A DNA stretch of 64,000 nucleotides, from positions 186,001-250,000 of the forward strand of contig NZ_PJIQ01000002.1 in assembly GCF_002929745.1 (NCBI RefSeq), in the 5' to 3' direction. Made by a program: the position numbers and the translations under genes. The stretch comes from Arthrobacter sp. B1805 (lineage in GTDB: Bacteria; Actinomycetota; Actinomycetes; Actinomycetales; Micrococcaceae). This document shows positions 34,621 through 44,221 of the stretch, piece after piece. Positions within the stretch are counted from its first letter, which is position 1. Each line of letters begins with the position of its first letter. The notes below the pieces were generated by a model. The model did no database searches and was not told the DNA's origin. It was given only the letters and a program-made list of their open reading frames with translations.

Positions 34621-36435
34621 ATGCAATCACCGATTGAGGACTACGCGCTCGTCTCCGACCTCCACACCGGTGCGCTCATCTCACGCAGCGGCAGCGTCGA
34701 CTGGCTCTGCTTCCCCCGGTTCGACTCCGAATCCGTGTTCGCCGCGATGCTGGGCACGCCCGAGCACGGACGCTGGCTCGTGGCGCCGTCGTCCCCGGAC
34801 GCCGAGGTGGTGGAGCGCAGCTACATCGACTCGACCTTCGTCCTCCAGACCCGCTGGAGGACCGCCGGGGGCGAGGTGCTGATCACCGATTTCATGCCGG
34901 TGACCGACCGGCGCGCGAACGTGATCCGGCGGGTGCAGGGACTGCGCGGCACCGTCACCGTCCACCAGGAGCTCGAGATCCGCTTCGGGTACGGCGAGAT
35001 CGTCCCGTGGGTCAGCCAGGGGACGGAGGAGGGCGTGCCGGTGCTCCTCGCCATCGCGGGTCCGGACGCACTGCTGCTGCGCGGACCCCGGCTGAGAGCC
35101 ACCGATCACCGCCACGAGGGCACGTTCGAGGTGTCCGAAGGCGACGTCGTCGACCTCGAGCTGGTCTGGTACCCCTCGCACCGTGACAAGCCCCCGGCAC
35201 AGGATGTGGACGAAGCCCTGGACAGCACCATCAGCTACTGGCGGGCCTGGGGTGCCAGCTGCCTGGACGACGGCGAGTACGCCGACGCCGTGCAGCGCTC
35301 GCTGCTCGTGCTGCGTGCGCTGACCCACGAGGACACCGGCGGCATCGTCGCGGCCCCGACCACCTCCCTGCCCGAGCAGTTCGGCGGTGCCCGGAACTGG
35401 GACTACCGGTTCTGCTGGCTTCGCGACGCCGCATTGACGCTCGAGGCCATGATGACGCACGGCTTCGCGGACGAGGCGCTGGGCTGGCGCAACTGGCTGC
35501 TGCGCGCAGTGGCCGGCGATCCCGAGGACCTGCAGATCATGTACGGCGTGGCGGGGGAGCGGCACCTGCCCGAGCGCGAACTAGACCACCTGCCGGGCTA
35601 TGCCGATTCCGCTCCCGTACGTATCGGCAACGGCGCTGTGGACCAGTACCAGGCGGACGTCGTCGGGGAGGTGATGGTGGCCCTGGAGAAGCTGCGCGGC
35701 CACGGCGTCACCGAGGACAGTTTCTCCTGGCCCCTGCAGCGCGCGCTCCTGGGGTTCGCGGAGAAGCACCTCGACGACCGCGACCACGGCATCTGGGAGA
35801 TGCGCGGCGACCTCCAGTACTTCACGCATTCCCGGGTGATGATGTGGGCGGCTTTCGACTGTGCGGTCCGGGCGGTACGGGACCACGGGCTGAGTGGACC
35901 GCTGCAGCACTGGACAACCATCCGTGACGGACTGCGCGAAGAGATCCTCGCGCGCGGGTTCAATCGCGAGCTCGGTTCGTTCACCCAGGTGTACGGCGGC
36001 ACGGAGGTTGACGCATCGCTGCTGCAACTGCCGCAGGTGGGTTTCCTCGACTACGACGATCCGATGATGCTCGGCACGGTCGCACGGATCGAGAAGGACC
36101 TGTTGGACCCGCACGGGCTGCTGCTCCGCTACCGCACGGCTAACTCGGACGACGGCCTCGAGCCGGGAGAGCACCCGTTCCTCGCGTGCTCCTTCTGGCT
36201 CGTGGAACAGTACGCGCACGGCGGGAGGCTGGACGAAGCGACGCGGCTCATGGACCAGCTCGTCGGCTACAGCAACGAACTCGGTCTGCTGTCCGAGGAG
36301 TATGACGCCGAGAACAAGCGGATGGCGGGGAACTTCCCGCAGGCGTTCTCGCACCTGGGGCTCGTGCGCGCGGCCGATGCCCTGCAGATGGCCCGTGGTG
36401 AGGCAGGGTCCTACGAGTCGATCGCCCGGGAGTGA
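34621..36435 (+). CDS. Glycoside hydrolase family 15 protein (trehalase/glucoamylase-like)
   Basis: Cytoplasmic alpha-glucosidase-type enzyme, 604 aa. The N-terminal beta-sandwich (about 1-240) starts with the typical IEDYALVSDLHTGALIS and SVDWLCFPRFDS. The (alpha/alpha)6 barrel (about 250-600) contains GGARNWDYRFCWLRDAALTLEA. Actinobacterial members of this group include trehalases; glucoamylase-like activity is equally possible from sequence alone. The start at 34621 (MQSPIEDYAL) fits the family; an in-frame GTG at 34603 adds six residues. A terminator follows at 36477. Confidence 0.9.
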   Translation: MQSPIEDYALVSDLHTGALISRSGSVDWLCFPRFDSESVFAAMLGTPEHGRWLVAPSSPDAEVVERSYIDSTFVLQTRWRTAGGEVLITDFMPVTDRRANVIRRVQGLRGTVTVHQELEIRFGYGEIVPWVSQGTEEGVPVLLAIAGPDALLLRGPRLRATDHRHEGTFEVSEGDVVDLELVWYPSHRDKPPAQDVDEALDSTISYWRAWGASCLDDGEYADAVQRSLLVLRALTHEDTGGIVAAPTTSLPEQFGGARNWDYRFCWLRDAALTLEAMMTHGFADEALGWRNWLLRAVAGDPEDLQIMYGVAGERHLPERELDHLPGYADSAPVRIGNGAVDQYQADVVGEVMVALEKLRGHGVTEDSFSWPLQRALLGFAEKHLDDRDHGIWEMRGDLQYFTHSRVMMWAAFDCAVRAVRDHGLSGPLQHWTTIRDGLREEILARGFNRELGSFTQVYGGTEVDASLLQLPQVGFLDYDDPMMLGTVARIEKDLLDPHGLLLRYRTANSDDGLEPGEHPFLACSFWLVEQYAHGGRLDEATRLMDQLVGYSNELGLLSEEYDAENKRMAGNFPQAFSHLGLVRAADALQMARGEAGSYESIARE

Positions 36436-36476
36436 CCGCGCCTGGCCTCGGGCGACCGGGATGACCTGTGGCAGCC

Positions 36477-36511
36477 GGCGAAGGCCGGCCCCTGCCGGGC
36501 CGGCCTTCGCC
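36477..36511. terminator. Bidirectional terminator between the GH15 and alcohol dehydrogenase genes
   Basis: A perfect 15-bp stem (GGCGAAGGCCGGCCC and its complement) with CTGCC loop, placed between convergent genes. Confidence 0.75.
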
Positions 36512-36521
36512 GTCGAACAGA

Positions 36522-37712
36522 CTAGACCGTCAGGCCCTGGGGCTTGAGAACGACCTTGATGGCGCCGTCCGTCTTCTTCTGGAAGTTCCGGTAGGCCGCC
36601 GGTGCCTCGTCGATCGAGACCTCGTGCGTCATGAGGTCGGTGACGCCCAGCGGGTCCGAGGGATCCTCGACGATCGGCAGGAGCTCGTCCGTCCAGCGGC
36701 GCACGTTGCACTGGCCCATCCGGAACTGGATCTGCTTGTCGAACATGGACAGCATCGGCATCGGTGTCGCGGCACCGCCGTAGACGCCGCTGAGGGACAC
36801 GGTGCCGCCGCGGCGCACGGCGTCGATCGCCGAGTGGAGGGCGCTCACGCGGTCGCTTCCGCCGGTCTCCATCACCTTCTGTGCCAGCCTGTCCGGCAGG
36901 ATGCCAACGGCGTTCTGCGCGAAGGCGCCGACGGGTGATCCGTGCGATTCCATCCCGACGGCGTCGACGACGGCGTCCGGTCCGCGCCCGCTGGTCATGC
37001 TCCGCAGTTCCTCGGCGGTGTCCTTCGAGAAATCGATGGTCTCGATCCCGTGGCGCTTGGCCATGGCCCGGCGTTCGGGCACGGGTTCGACGGCGATCAC
37101 GCGGTGACCGAGGTACTTGCCGATGCGCGCGGCGAACTGGCCCACTGGGCCCAGTCCGTACACCGCGAGCACGCCGCCCTGCGGGACGTCCGCGTACTGG
37201 ACGCCCTGCCACGCCGTGGGCAGGATGTCCGAGAGGTAGAGGTAGCGCTCGTCGGGCAGGTCGTGCCCGACCTTCACGGGTCCGTAGTCGGCGAAGGGCA
37301 CACGCAGGTACTCGGCCTGGCCGCCGGGAACCGATCCGTAGAGCTCGGAGAAGCCGAAGAGGGAGGCTCCGGACCCCTTGTCATGCACCTGTGTGGTCTC
37401 GCACTGCGACTGCAGGCCCCGCGTGCACATGTAGCAGTAGCCGCAGGAGATGTTGAACGGCACGACGACGCGGTCGCCCACCCTGAGGTTGGTGACAGCC
37501 GATCCGACTTCCTCGACGATGCCCATCGGCTCGTGACCGAGGATGTCACCCTTGTGCATGTAGGGGCCGAGCACCTCGTAGAGGTGGAGATCCGACCCGC
37601 AGATCGCGGTCGAGGTGATGCGGACGATCGCGTCCGTCGGTTCCTGGATGGTGGGGTCGGGCACGTTCTCCACGCTGACGGTGCGTTTGCCCTGCCATGT
37701 CACTGCCTTCAT
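36522..37712 (-). CDS. Zinc-dependent alcohol/formaldehyde-type dehydrogenase
   Basis: Medium-chain dehydrogenase, 396 aa, NAD(P)-dependent. Catalytic zinc ligands Cys38 and His60-Glu61, structural zinc cysteines 90, 93, 96 and 104, and the Rossmann motif YGLGPVGQFA. The insertion after about residue 265 (GMESHGSPVGAFAQNAVG) is of the type in glutathione-independent formaldehyde dehydrogenase-like proteins. Substrate not certain. The start at 37712 follows GGAGGAGC; the longer reading adds 16 residues. A short inverted repeat (AGTAGG and CCTACT on the minus strand) lies in the promoter region. Confidence 0.9.
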   Translation of the reverse strand: MKAVTWQGKRTVSVENVPDPTIQEPTDAIVRITSTAICGSDLHLYEVLGPYMHKGDILGHEPMGIVEEVGSAVTNLRVGDRVVVPFNISCGYCYMCTRGLQSQCETTQVHDKGSGASLFGFSELYGSVPGGQAEYLRVPFADYGPVKVGHDLPDERYLYLSDILPTAWQGVQYADVPQGGVLAVYGLGPVGQFAARIGKYLGHRVIAVEPVPERRAMAKRHGIETIDFSKDTAEELRSMTSGRGPDAVVDAVGMESHGSPVGAFAQNAVGILPDRLAQKVMETGGSDRVSALHSAIDAVRRGGTVSLSGVYGGAATPMPMLSMFDKQIQFRMGQCNVRRWTDELLPIVEDPSDPLGVTDLMTHEVSIDEAPAAYRNFQKKTDGAIKVVLKPQGLTV

Positions 37713-37798
37713 GTGGTGCTCCTCCGGGTAGTAAGTAGGCTTTCCTTTCCTACTATTCACCTCTTCTCCCCGAATGGAAAGCCGACCGGGCCGTCACC

Positions 37799-37804
37799 TA
37801 GCCT
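37799..37804 (+). promoter_or_regulatory. Candidate -10 box of a leaderless mRNA (azlC)
   Basis: TAGCCT ends 6 nt before GTG 37811. No ribosome site is present. Confidence 0.5.
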
Positions 37805-37810
37805 TGTCGG

Positions 37811-38548
37811 GTGGTCCTTCTCCAGTCTCCGGCGGTTCGCGTCGCCCTCTCCGTGGCCATCGCCACCGGTCTGTACGGGTTGTCCTTCGGTGCCCTGTCC
37901 GTCGCTGCGGGGCTGGATCTCGCCCAGACCATGGCGCTCAGCCTCCTGCTGTTCAGCGGCGGCTCCCAGTTCGCGTTCATCGGCGTCATCGCAGGTGGTG
38001 GGAGCGGGATCTCCGCGATGTCGGCGTCCGCCCTGCTGGGCATCCGGAACGGCGTGTACGGCATGCAGGTCAACGTCCTCCTGCGTCCCCCGCGCTGGCA
38101 GAAGCTGCCGGCGGCCCATCTGACCATCGACGAGTCGGTGGCGACGGCGACGGGGCAGGCCGACCCGGCCGAGCAGCGCCGGGGCTTCTGGGCCGCGGGC
38201 ATCGGCGTGTTCGTCCTGTGGAACGTCTTCACGCTCGTCGGCGCCCTCGCGGGCAACGCCATGGGCGACCCGGCGCGATGGGGATTGGACGGAGCGGCGG
38301 TCGCGGCTTTCCTGGGACTGCTCTGGCCCCGTATCCGCGCGAAGGAGCCTGCCGCCATCGCGGTTGTCTGCGCGGTGGTCACGCTCGTCGCGGTGCCGCT
38401 CGTGCCGCCGGGCGTGCCCATCCTGATCGCCGCCGTGGTGGCCGCCCTCCTCGGGCTCTCGGGTCTGGGCCCTGCGACGGAAGGACTCGAACCCGACGTC
38501 GAACCCTACCCCTCGGAGTCCGGATCCGCGGGGAAGGGGACAGCATGA
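37811..38548 (+). CDS. azlC: AzlC family branched-chain amino acid exporter, large subunit
   Basis: Large subunit of a two-component AzlCD/BrnFE-type exporter for branched-chain amino acids. It is 245 aa with about seven helices; the conserved opening GLYGLSFGALSVAAGL and LLFSGGSQFAFIGV are visible. The C-terminal 25 residues are polar and acidic. It starts at GTG 37811, leaderless type. It overlaps azlD by 4 nt (ATGA). Confidence 0.9.
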   Translation: MVLLQSPAVRVALSVAIATGLYGLSFGALSVAAGLDLAQTMALSLLLFSGGSQFAFIGVIAGGGSGISAMSASALLGIRNGVYGMQVNVLLRPPRWQKLPAAHLTIDESVATATGQADPAEQRRGFWAAGIGVFVLWNVFTLVGALAGNAMGDPARWGLDGAAVAAFLGLLWPRIRAKEPAAIAVVCAVVTLVAVPLVPPGVPILIAAVVAALLGLSGLGPATEGLEPDVEPYPSESGSAGKGTA

Positions 38549-38856
38549 CGCTCTGGGGCTGGATCCTGCTCGCGTGCGCGGTGTCGATCGCCACGAAGTT
38601 CCTCGGGTTCCTCGTGCCCGCGAAGCTGCTGGACAACCCGAGGATGCTGAGGGTCGCGGGTTCGCTGACGATCGGCCTGCTCGCCGCCCTGACCGCCGTG
38701 AACGCGTTCGCGTCCGGTCAGTCGCTCGTGCTCGACGCACGCGTGGCAGCCCTGGGTGCGGCCGCCGTCGCGCTATGGCTGAAGGCTCCGTTCCTCGTGG
38801 TGGTCGCGGTCGGGGCGCTGGCGGCCGCGGTCGCGCGGCTGCTCGGCGCAGCGTAA
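38545..38856 (+). CDS. azlD: AzlD family branched-chain amino acid exporter, small subunit
   Basis: Small membrane partner of AzlC, 103 aa with about four helices (starts about 3, 39, 62 and 80). The LDNPRMLRVAGSLTIGLLAALTA stretch fits AzlD. The ATG at 38545 overlaps the azlC TGA. The gene ends at a hairpin shared with the convergent ynfA-type gene. Confidence 0.88.
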   Translation: MTLWGWILLACAVSIATKFLGFLVPAKLLDNPRMLRVAGSLTIGLLAALTAVNAFASGQSLVLDARVAALGAAAVALWLKAPFLVVVAVGALAAAVARLLGAA

Positions 38857-38892
38857 GCCCGTGAGCTGGACAGCGGGCCCAGCTCACGGGCT
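38856..38892. terminator. Bidirectional hairpin between azlD and the YnfA gene
   Basis: A perfect 14-bp stem (38856-38869 with 38879-38892) and 9-nt loop. It overlaps the last codons of the convergent YnfA gene. Confidence 0.65.
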
Positions 38893-39222
38893 CGAGCGAG
38901 GCATGAACATGATCAGCGCAACACCGACGAGGCAGACCGCCGAGCCGAGAAGGTCCCAGCGGTCCGGCCGGAAGCCGTCGACGAGCACGCCCCACGCCAG
39001 CGACCCCGCGACGAACACGCCCCCGTAGGCCGCGAGGATCCGCCCGAAGTTCGGGTCCGGTTGCAAGGTCGCCACGAAGCCGTATGCTCCGAGCGCCGTG
39101 ATGCCGAGCCCCGCCCACCACCAGGGCCTGCCCTCGCGGACCGCCTGCCAGATGAGCCAGGCGCCACCGATCTCGGCACCCGCAGCGAGCACGAACAGAA
39201 GGGTCATCCGGAGGATCGTCAT
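38884..39222 (-). CDS. YnfA family (UPF0060) small membrane protein
   Basis: Four-helix membrane protein of 112 aa, distantly related to small multidrug resistance proteins. The family signature [21 protein letters not shown] and the [19 protein letters not shown] region are clear. Function unproven, transport likely. The start at 39222 is preceded by CAGACT 6 nt upstream, a weak version of the leaderless pattern; an internal Met at 39207 is an alternative. Confidence 0.88.
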   Translation of the reverse strand: MTILRMTLLFVLAAGAEIGGAWLIWQAVREGRPWWWAGLGITALGAYGFVATLQPDPNFGRILAAYGGVFVAGSLAWGVLVDGFRPDRWDLLGSAVCLVGVALIMFMPRSSP

Positions 39223-39374
39223 GGTTCCAGTCTGCCGGAGCTGGGTGCGCCACACGGTTGCGCCGGCGGTGGGGTCGCCCCGCTGGCGCGCTGTGCCGGG
39301 GGTTGTCCGCGCACCGCAACGCCACGCCGGCACGACAGGGCCGGCTTGCCTCCCGTGAGCGCGAGCTGCGTCGA

Positions 39375-40490
39375 CTAGGAGCGGGCGACGACGGCGGCGG
39401 TCGCCTCCGCGATGGCCGCCTCCTCGTTCGTGGGCACCACGAGCACGGGGAAGGCCGACGACGGCGTGCTGATGGTCCGCGCCTCCCTGCTGCGCTTGCT
39501 GTTCTTCTCCTCGTCGAGCTCGAGGCCGAGGGCGCCGAGCTTCGAGACGACGGCGCTGCGGAAGGCGCCCGCGTTCTCCCCGATGCCGGCCGTGAACACG
39601 AGTGCCTGGGCGCCGCCGACCGCGACGTGGTACCCGCCCACGTACTTCGCCAGGCGGTACGAGGCCACGTCGATGGCGACCTTCGCGCGATCCTCGCCGG
39701 CGTCCGCGGACTCCGATACCGAGCGCATGTCATTGGTGCCCGTGAGGCCCTTCAGTCCGCTGTTGCGGTTGAGCAGCGTATCGAGGTCCTGCTCCGAATA
39801 TCCCTCGCGCAGGAGGAACAGCAGGATGGACGGATCGATGTCGCCCGATCGCGTTCCCATGACGAGGCCTTCGAGGGGAGTGAAACCCATCGATGTGTCG
39901 ATGCTCTCGCCGTCGCGAACGGCCGTGACGGAGGCGCCGTTGCCGAGATGGGCGATGACACCCGTGAACGTGTCCGTACCCATCAGCTCCGCCGCGCCCC
40001 TGGCGACGTAGGCGTGGGAGGTGCCGTGGAAGCCGTAGCGGCGGATACCGAACTTCCGGTAGAGCTCGTCGGGCACCGCGTAACGCCACGCGCGCTCGGG
40101 CAGCGTGCGGTGGAACGCCGTATCGAACACCGCCACCTGCGGCATGCTCGGCCACTTGTCGGTGATGGCCCGGATGCCGGTGACGGCAGCGGGGTTGTGC
40201 AGCGGGGCCAGCGGGTTGAGCCGTTCGATGGCGCGGGTGATCTCGTTGTCGATCAGCACCGGTTCGCTGAAGCGCTCACCGCCGTGCACCACGCGATGGC
40301 CGACGGCGTCGATCTCCCGGCCGTCGAGCGCCCTGGAGACCTCTTGGTCCACCCGGTCCAGTGCGGCTGCGTGGTCCGGCACCTCGGCCTCGCCGATGCG
40401 CTCCACCAGGCCCTCCGCCAGGACGTCGTCGCCCTCGCGGACCTGGTACTTCAGCGAGGATGAGCCGGAGTTGATGACGAGGATGAGCAT
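39375..40490 (-). CDS. ackA: Acetate kinase
   Basis: Converts acetyl phosphate and ADP to acetate and ATP, reversibly. It is 371 aa, slightly short for the family (about 400). Conserved blocks: NSGSSSLKY (7-15), [30 protein letters not shown] and [17 protein letters not shown], then [10 protein letters not shown]. It lies 33 bp downstream of pta on the same strand, the usual pta-ackA operon. The 152 bp after it hold nothing recognised. Confidence 0.97.
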   Translation of the reverse strand: MLILVINSGSSSLKYQVREGDDVLAEGLVERIGEAEVPDHAAALDRVDQEVSRALDGREIDAVGHRVVHGGERFSEPVLIDNEITRAIERLNPLAPLHNPAAVTGIRAITDKWPSMPQVAVFDTAFHRTLPERAWRYAVPDELYRKFGIRRYGFHGTSHAYVARGAAELMGTDTFTGVIAHLGNGASVTAVRDGESIDTSMGFTPLEGLVMGTRSGDIDPSILLFLLREGYSEQDLDTLLNRNSGLKGLTGTNDMRSVSESADAGEDRAKVAIDVASYRLAKYVGGYHVAVGGAQALVFTAGIGENAGAFRSAVVSKLGALGLELDEEKNSKRSREARTISTPSSAFPVLVVPTNEEAAIAEATAAVVARS

Positions 40491-40523
40491 GGGGTCCTGT
40501 CCTGTAGGGGGCGGCGGGAACGG

Positions 40524-42605
40524 CTAGGAGGCGGCGGGCTGCTGGGCCTGCACGGCGGTGATGGCGACCGTGTTGACGATGTCCTCCACCGTGCAGCCGC
40601 GGGAGAGATCGTTGACCGGCTTGCGGAGCCCCTGGAGCACCGGGCCGACGGCGACCGCCCCGGCCGACTGCTGCACTGCCTTGTAGGTGTTGTTGCCCGT
40701 GTTCAGGTCAGGGAAGATGAACACCGTCGCCTGGCCGGCCACGGACGACCCGGGGAGCTTGGATGCCGCGACCGAGGCGTCGACGGCGGCGTCGTACTGG
40801 ATGGGTCCTTCGACCGCGAGGTCCGGGCGTTGCCGGCGCACGATCTCCGTGGCGCGTCGCACCTCGTCGACAGCTCCGCCGTGTCCCGACTCTCCGGTCG
40901 AGTAGGACAGCATGGCGATGCGGGGCTCGACCCCGAACTGGGCCGCCGTCTCCGCCGAGGCGATCGCGATGTCCGCGAGCTGCTCCTCGTTGGGTTCCGG
41001 GTTCACCGCGCAGTCGCCGTACACGAGCACGCGGTCCTGCAGCAGCATGAGGAACACCGACGACACGATCTTCACGCCGTCCTTCGTCTTCACGAACTCG
41101 AGCGCGGGCCGGATGGTGTTCGCGGTCGTGTGGGCGGCGCCCGAGACCATGCCGTCGACCCTGCCGAGCTGCACCATCATCGTGCCGAAGTATGCCCCTT
41201 CGAGTATCCGTTCACGGGCCTGGTCCAGGGAGACGTTCTTGTGCGCCCGGAGCTGCGCATATTCGGCAGCGAACTCCTCGCGCAGCTCGGAGGCCGCCGG
41301 GTCGATCAGGGTGAGCCCGGTGAGATCGATGCCCTGGCCCGCTGCGAGCTCGCGTACGCGCGCCTCCGGGCCGAGGACAGTGAGGTCGCAGACGTCACGG
41401 CGGCGAAGGATCTCGGCTGCCTTCAGGACGCGCACGTCCTCACCCTCGGGAAGCACGATGTGCCGGCGTTCCGACCGTGCCCGCTGGATCAGCTCGTGGA
41501 GGAAGCGCAGCGGGGTGATGGTGACCGGTCGGGGCAGCTCGAGGCGCTCCAGCAGCTCGTTCTCGTCGACCTGCCGGGACCAGGCCCCGAGCGCCGCTGC
41601 GGCCTTCCGGCGGAGCCCGCTGGCGATCTCGCCGCGCACCTCGCTCACGCGGCGCGCGGCGGTGTAGGTGTCGTCGTCGAGCGAGAAGACCGGGAACGGT
41701 GCCTGTGCGAGGAGGGCGAGGATGTTCGGGTCCGGCGCGAGCCCTCCGGTGAGGATCATGCCGGAGGGCACCGGGAACTCGGGGGAGAACGAGGACGCCA
41801 GGGTTGCCACGAGGACGTCCGCGCGATCACCCGGCACGATCACGAGGGCGCCGTCCGTCAGCAGGTGCAGGAAGTTGCCGACGTTCATGGCGGCGACGCG
41901 CACGCTGGTGACGTCCCGCTCCAGGTTCGAGTTGCCGGCGATCTGCCGCGCCCCCAGTTCCGTCGACACCTCGGAGACGGTGGGCTGCGAGATCTCGGTC
42001 AGTTCCGGGATGACGTAGACAGGGCGGCCGGAGCGGCCCGGGCGGACGTGTTCGCTGATCGCGGTCACGGCGTCGTCCGCTGCCCGGTTGACCATCATCG
42101 CCAGGAGGGACACCTTCGCGGCGTCGAGTTCGCGGCGGGCGACGTCGACGGTGTCCGCCGCCTCCTCGACCGACATGTCCTTGGCCCCGACGACGGCGAG
42201 GACCATGGCACCGAGGTTGTTGGCGAGACGGGCGTTGAGGTCGAACTCCACAGCGGCGTCGTTGCCGGAGAGGTCCGTCCCTTCGACGATGACGACGTCG
42301 CACTCCGCCGCGATCTCGCTGTAGATGGCGACGCAGCGGGCGTCGATCTCGGCGCGGTCGCCGGTCACGAGGAGGGCGCGGGCCTCGGCGCGGGTGAGGC
42401 CGCCGCGGGCACGGTTCGCCGGGAGGTCGAACGCACGCTGCATGAGGCGCACCATCGGATCCGCGGCAGGGTCGCTGCCTTCGACGATGGGCCGGAAGAA
42501 CCCCACGCGGTCGGCGTGCCGGTGCAGCATGTCGGCGAGGCCCAGGGAGATCAGGGACTTCCCGGAGCCGTTGGTCATGGCGCTCACATATATTCCGCGG
42601 GTCAT
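40524..42605 (-). CDS. pta: Phosphate acetyltransferase (long form with N-terminal BioD-like and DRTGG domains)
   Basis: Interconverts acetyl-CoA and acetyl phosphate. It is 693 aa. An N-terminal P-loop domain (YVSAMTNGSGKSLIS, about 6-20) is followed by a DRTGG-type middle (about 200-330), then the catalytic PTA domain (about 360-690) with VLPEGEDVRVLKAAEI and MLSYSTGESGHG. The start at 42605 begins the family's TRGIYVSA; the long upstream in-frame reading runs into the MFS gene and is not coding. No clear ribosome site is seen. It forms an operon with ackA. Confidence 0.95.
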   Translation of the reverse strand: MTRGIYVSAMTNGSGKSLISLGLADMLHRHADRVGFFRPIVEGSDPAADPMVRLMQRAFDLPANRARGGLTRAEARALLVTGDRAEIDARCVAIYSEIAAECDVVIVEGTDLSGNDAAVEFDLNARLANNLGAMVLAVVGAKDMSVEEAADTVDVARRELDAAKVSLLAMMVNRAADDAVTAISEHVRPGRSGRPVYVIPELTEISQPTVSEVSTELGARQIAGNSNLERDVTSVRVAAMNVGNFLHLLTDGALVIVPGDRADVLVATLASSFSPEFPVPSGMILTGGLAPDPNILALLAQAPFPVFSLDDDTYTAARRVSEVRGEIASGLRRKAAAALGAWSRQVDENELLERLELPRPVTITPLRFLHELIQRARSERRHIVLPEGEDVRVLKAAEILRRRDVCDLTVLGPEARVRELAAGQGIDLTGLTLIDPAASELREEFAAEYAQLRAHKNVSLDQARERILEGAYFGTMMVQLGRVDGMVSGAAHTTANTIRPALEFVKTKDGVKIVSSVFLMLLQDRVLVYGDCAVNPEPNEEQLADIAIASAETAAQFGVEPRIAMLSYSTGESGHGGAVDEVRRATEIVRRQRPDLAVEGPIQYDAAVDASVAASKLPGSSVAGQATVFIFPDLNTGNNTYKAVQQSAGAVAVGPVLQGLRKPVNDLSRGCTVEDIVNTVAITAVQAQQPAAS

Positions 42606-42750
42606 GGGGCCAGTCTTGCAGGGTCCTCTGGTGCCCGCCATAACGGGTATCACGTCGTCGGGAACGCCCTTCGGGGTGCCGGCACGGCGCTGCTGCTCGC
42701 TCGTTCCGCGACTTGTCGGCGTTTCCTCCCCGCCAGGCGCCGCCCCGTTC

Positions 42751-44058
42751 TCAGCGGAGCGGCGCCCGGGTGTCCGTCTCCGGCCCCCGGTAACCGCCCA
42801 GTGCGACCAGCAGACCGGCGATGGCGAGCAGGACGGCGACCGGCCCGTAGGTGCCGAAAGCCTCCTGCAGGGGCGGCAGGTAGTAGGGGTAGAGCGCCGG
42901 GCCGATGATCGACAGGCTGTAGCCGAGCCCGTAGCCGCTGGACCGGACGCCCCCGGCGAACCGTTCCGACAGGTAGGCGCCGACCGGCCCGTAGACCGAG
43001 ACCGTGACCACCTGCAGGGCGGCGCAGAGAGCGACGACGGCAACGGGGGAGTCGACGGCGAAGATCGCCAAAAAGGTTAGGGGAGCCAGGACGGCGGCCA
43101 GCAGGCCGAAGCCGATGAAGAAGCGGCGCCGTCCCACGAGGGTGGACAGGTGTCCACACAGTGCCATGGCGACGGCCGAGACAGCTGTGGCGCAGAGCAG
43201 GGCGAGGGTGACGCCGCGGCCGTCGAAGACCTCGGCGCGCGTGAGTTCGGCCGTGAGGGTGGGGATGGCCATATAGGTCAGGAGCCAGAGACCGGTCATC
43301 AGGATGAATGTCTGCACGAACACGCGGCGGTCGGGTCCCACGAGGACATCCCGCAGGGGCGAGGCCGGTGCGGGGGCTTGGTGGGAGGCGGGAGCGTCCG
43401 CCACCTGGCGCCGGTAGTACCCGAGCATGACAAGCGCCAGGAGGCCGCCGACGACGAACGGCACGCGCCAGCCCCAGGCCGCGTAGGAGGCCGGGTCCAG
43501 AACGGCCAGCAGGACCAGGACGAGGGCTGCGATGCTCGCGTTGGCAACCGGGGACATCGCCATGATCAGGCCGCTCGCCAGTCCGCGTCGCCGCGGCGCG
43601 GACCACTCCATGGCCAGCGGCACGGCCGAGGTGTACTCGCCTCCCAGGAACACCCCGCCGAGGAACCGCAAAGTGAGGATCAGCGCCACGGTGCCCCAGC
43701 CCAGTACCTCGTGACCGGGCACGGCGGCGATCAGCAGGGTCGTTGCGGCTATGCCTGCGAGGGCGACCCTGGTGGTGGCCGTCCTTCCCACGCGATCGGC
43801 GACGGGCCCGAAGATCGCCGCTCCGAGGGGTCGTCCGATGAGCGTTGCGGTGAACACGAGCCCGGCGGTCGCGATGACGTTCTCCGCGCCCAGCAGGGTA
43901 CTCGCAGCCGGCGCGAGGGCGATGACGGGCAGGAAGATGTCGAACTGGTCCACGAAGTTCCCGAGAATCCCACCGCGGACTGCATGACGTGCCCGCCGGT
44001 TGTCGTCGGCCTGCACGCCGCTGGTGGATGACCTGGATGACATGGAGGAATGGGGCAT
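42751..44058 (-). CDS. MFS transporter (MHS-like) under TPP riboswitch control
   Basis: Twelve-helix major facilitator protein, 435 aa. MFS signature GPVADRVGRTATTR after helix 2 and its weak copy STLVGRRRF after helix 8; the ILTLRFLGGVFLGGEYTSAVPLAMEW helix resembles the metabolite:H+ symporter branch. A TPP riboswitch ends 4 nt before the start codon, so it is probably a thiamine or thiamine-precursor importer rather than a drug pump; this is inference. The start at 44058 uses the AAGGAAG site inside the riboswitch 3' arm. It is alone in its transcript; pta starts 146 bp downstream. Confidence 0.88.
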   Translation of the reverse strand: MPHSSMSSRSSTSGVQADDNRRARHAVRGGILGNFVDQFDIFLPVIALAPAASTLLGAENVIATAGLVFTATLIGRPLGAAIFGPVADRVGRTATTRVALAGIAATTLLIAAVPGHEVLGWGTVALILTLRFLGGVFLGGEYTSAVPLAMEWSAPRRRGLASGLIMAMSPVANASIAALVLVLLAVLDPASYAAWGWRVPFVVGGLLALVMLGYYRRQVADAPASHQAPAPASPLRDVLVGPDRRVFVQTFILMTGLWLLTYMAIPTLTAELTRAEVFDGRGVTLALLCATAVSAVAMALCGHLSTLVGRRRFFIGFGLLAAVLAPLTFLAIFAVDSPVAVVALCAALQVVTVSVYGPVGAYLSERFAGGVRSSGYGLGYSLSIIGPALYPYYLPPLQEAFGTYGPVAVLLAIAGLLVALGGYRGPETDTRAPLR

Positions 44059-44061
44059 TGC

Positions 44062-44156
44062 ATTCTCGCTTCCTTCGCCGGCATGATCCGGAGCAGGTTC
44101 GGCGGTCGAAGCTGCAGCAGCTTCCTCTCAGCCCTTGCCGGGGCTCCCGCGGGAAT
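44062..44156 (-). promoter_or_regulatory. TPP riboswitch (THI element)
   Basis: On the minus strand the conserved TPP-aptamer blocks appear in order: GGGAGCCC, then CTGAGAG (44131-44125), a variable stem, ACCTGCTCCGG, and ATGCCGGCGAAGG. P1 is closed by ATTCCCGC at the 5' end with GCGAGAAT at the 3' end (seven of eight pairs). The likely Shine-Dalgarno AAGGAAG lies within the 3' part, so TPP binding should hide it and block translation of the MFS gene. One core base differs from the consensus (CCTGCTC for CCTGATC). Confidence 0.9.
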
Positions 44157-44221
44157 AGGTGGCTCCATCCTGCCACGTCTGCAGGTGCACCCCTTGACCC
44201 GGTCCATTCCCCCACGTAACG

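Noticed and set aside
40830-42908. Long ORF antisense to pta (692 codons)
   Set aside because: Shadow of pta; no domain seen.
42606-43043. 5' extension of pta by 146 codons
   Set aside because: Runs into the MFS gene and its sequence is Pro/Ser/Arg-rich; the conserved pta start is at 42605.
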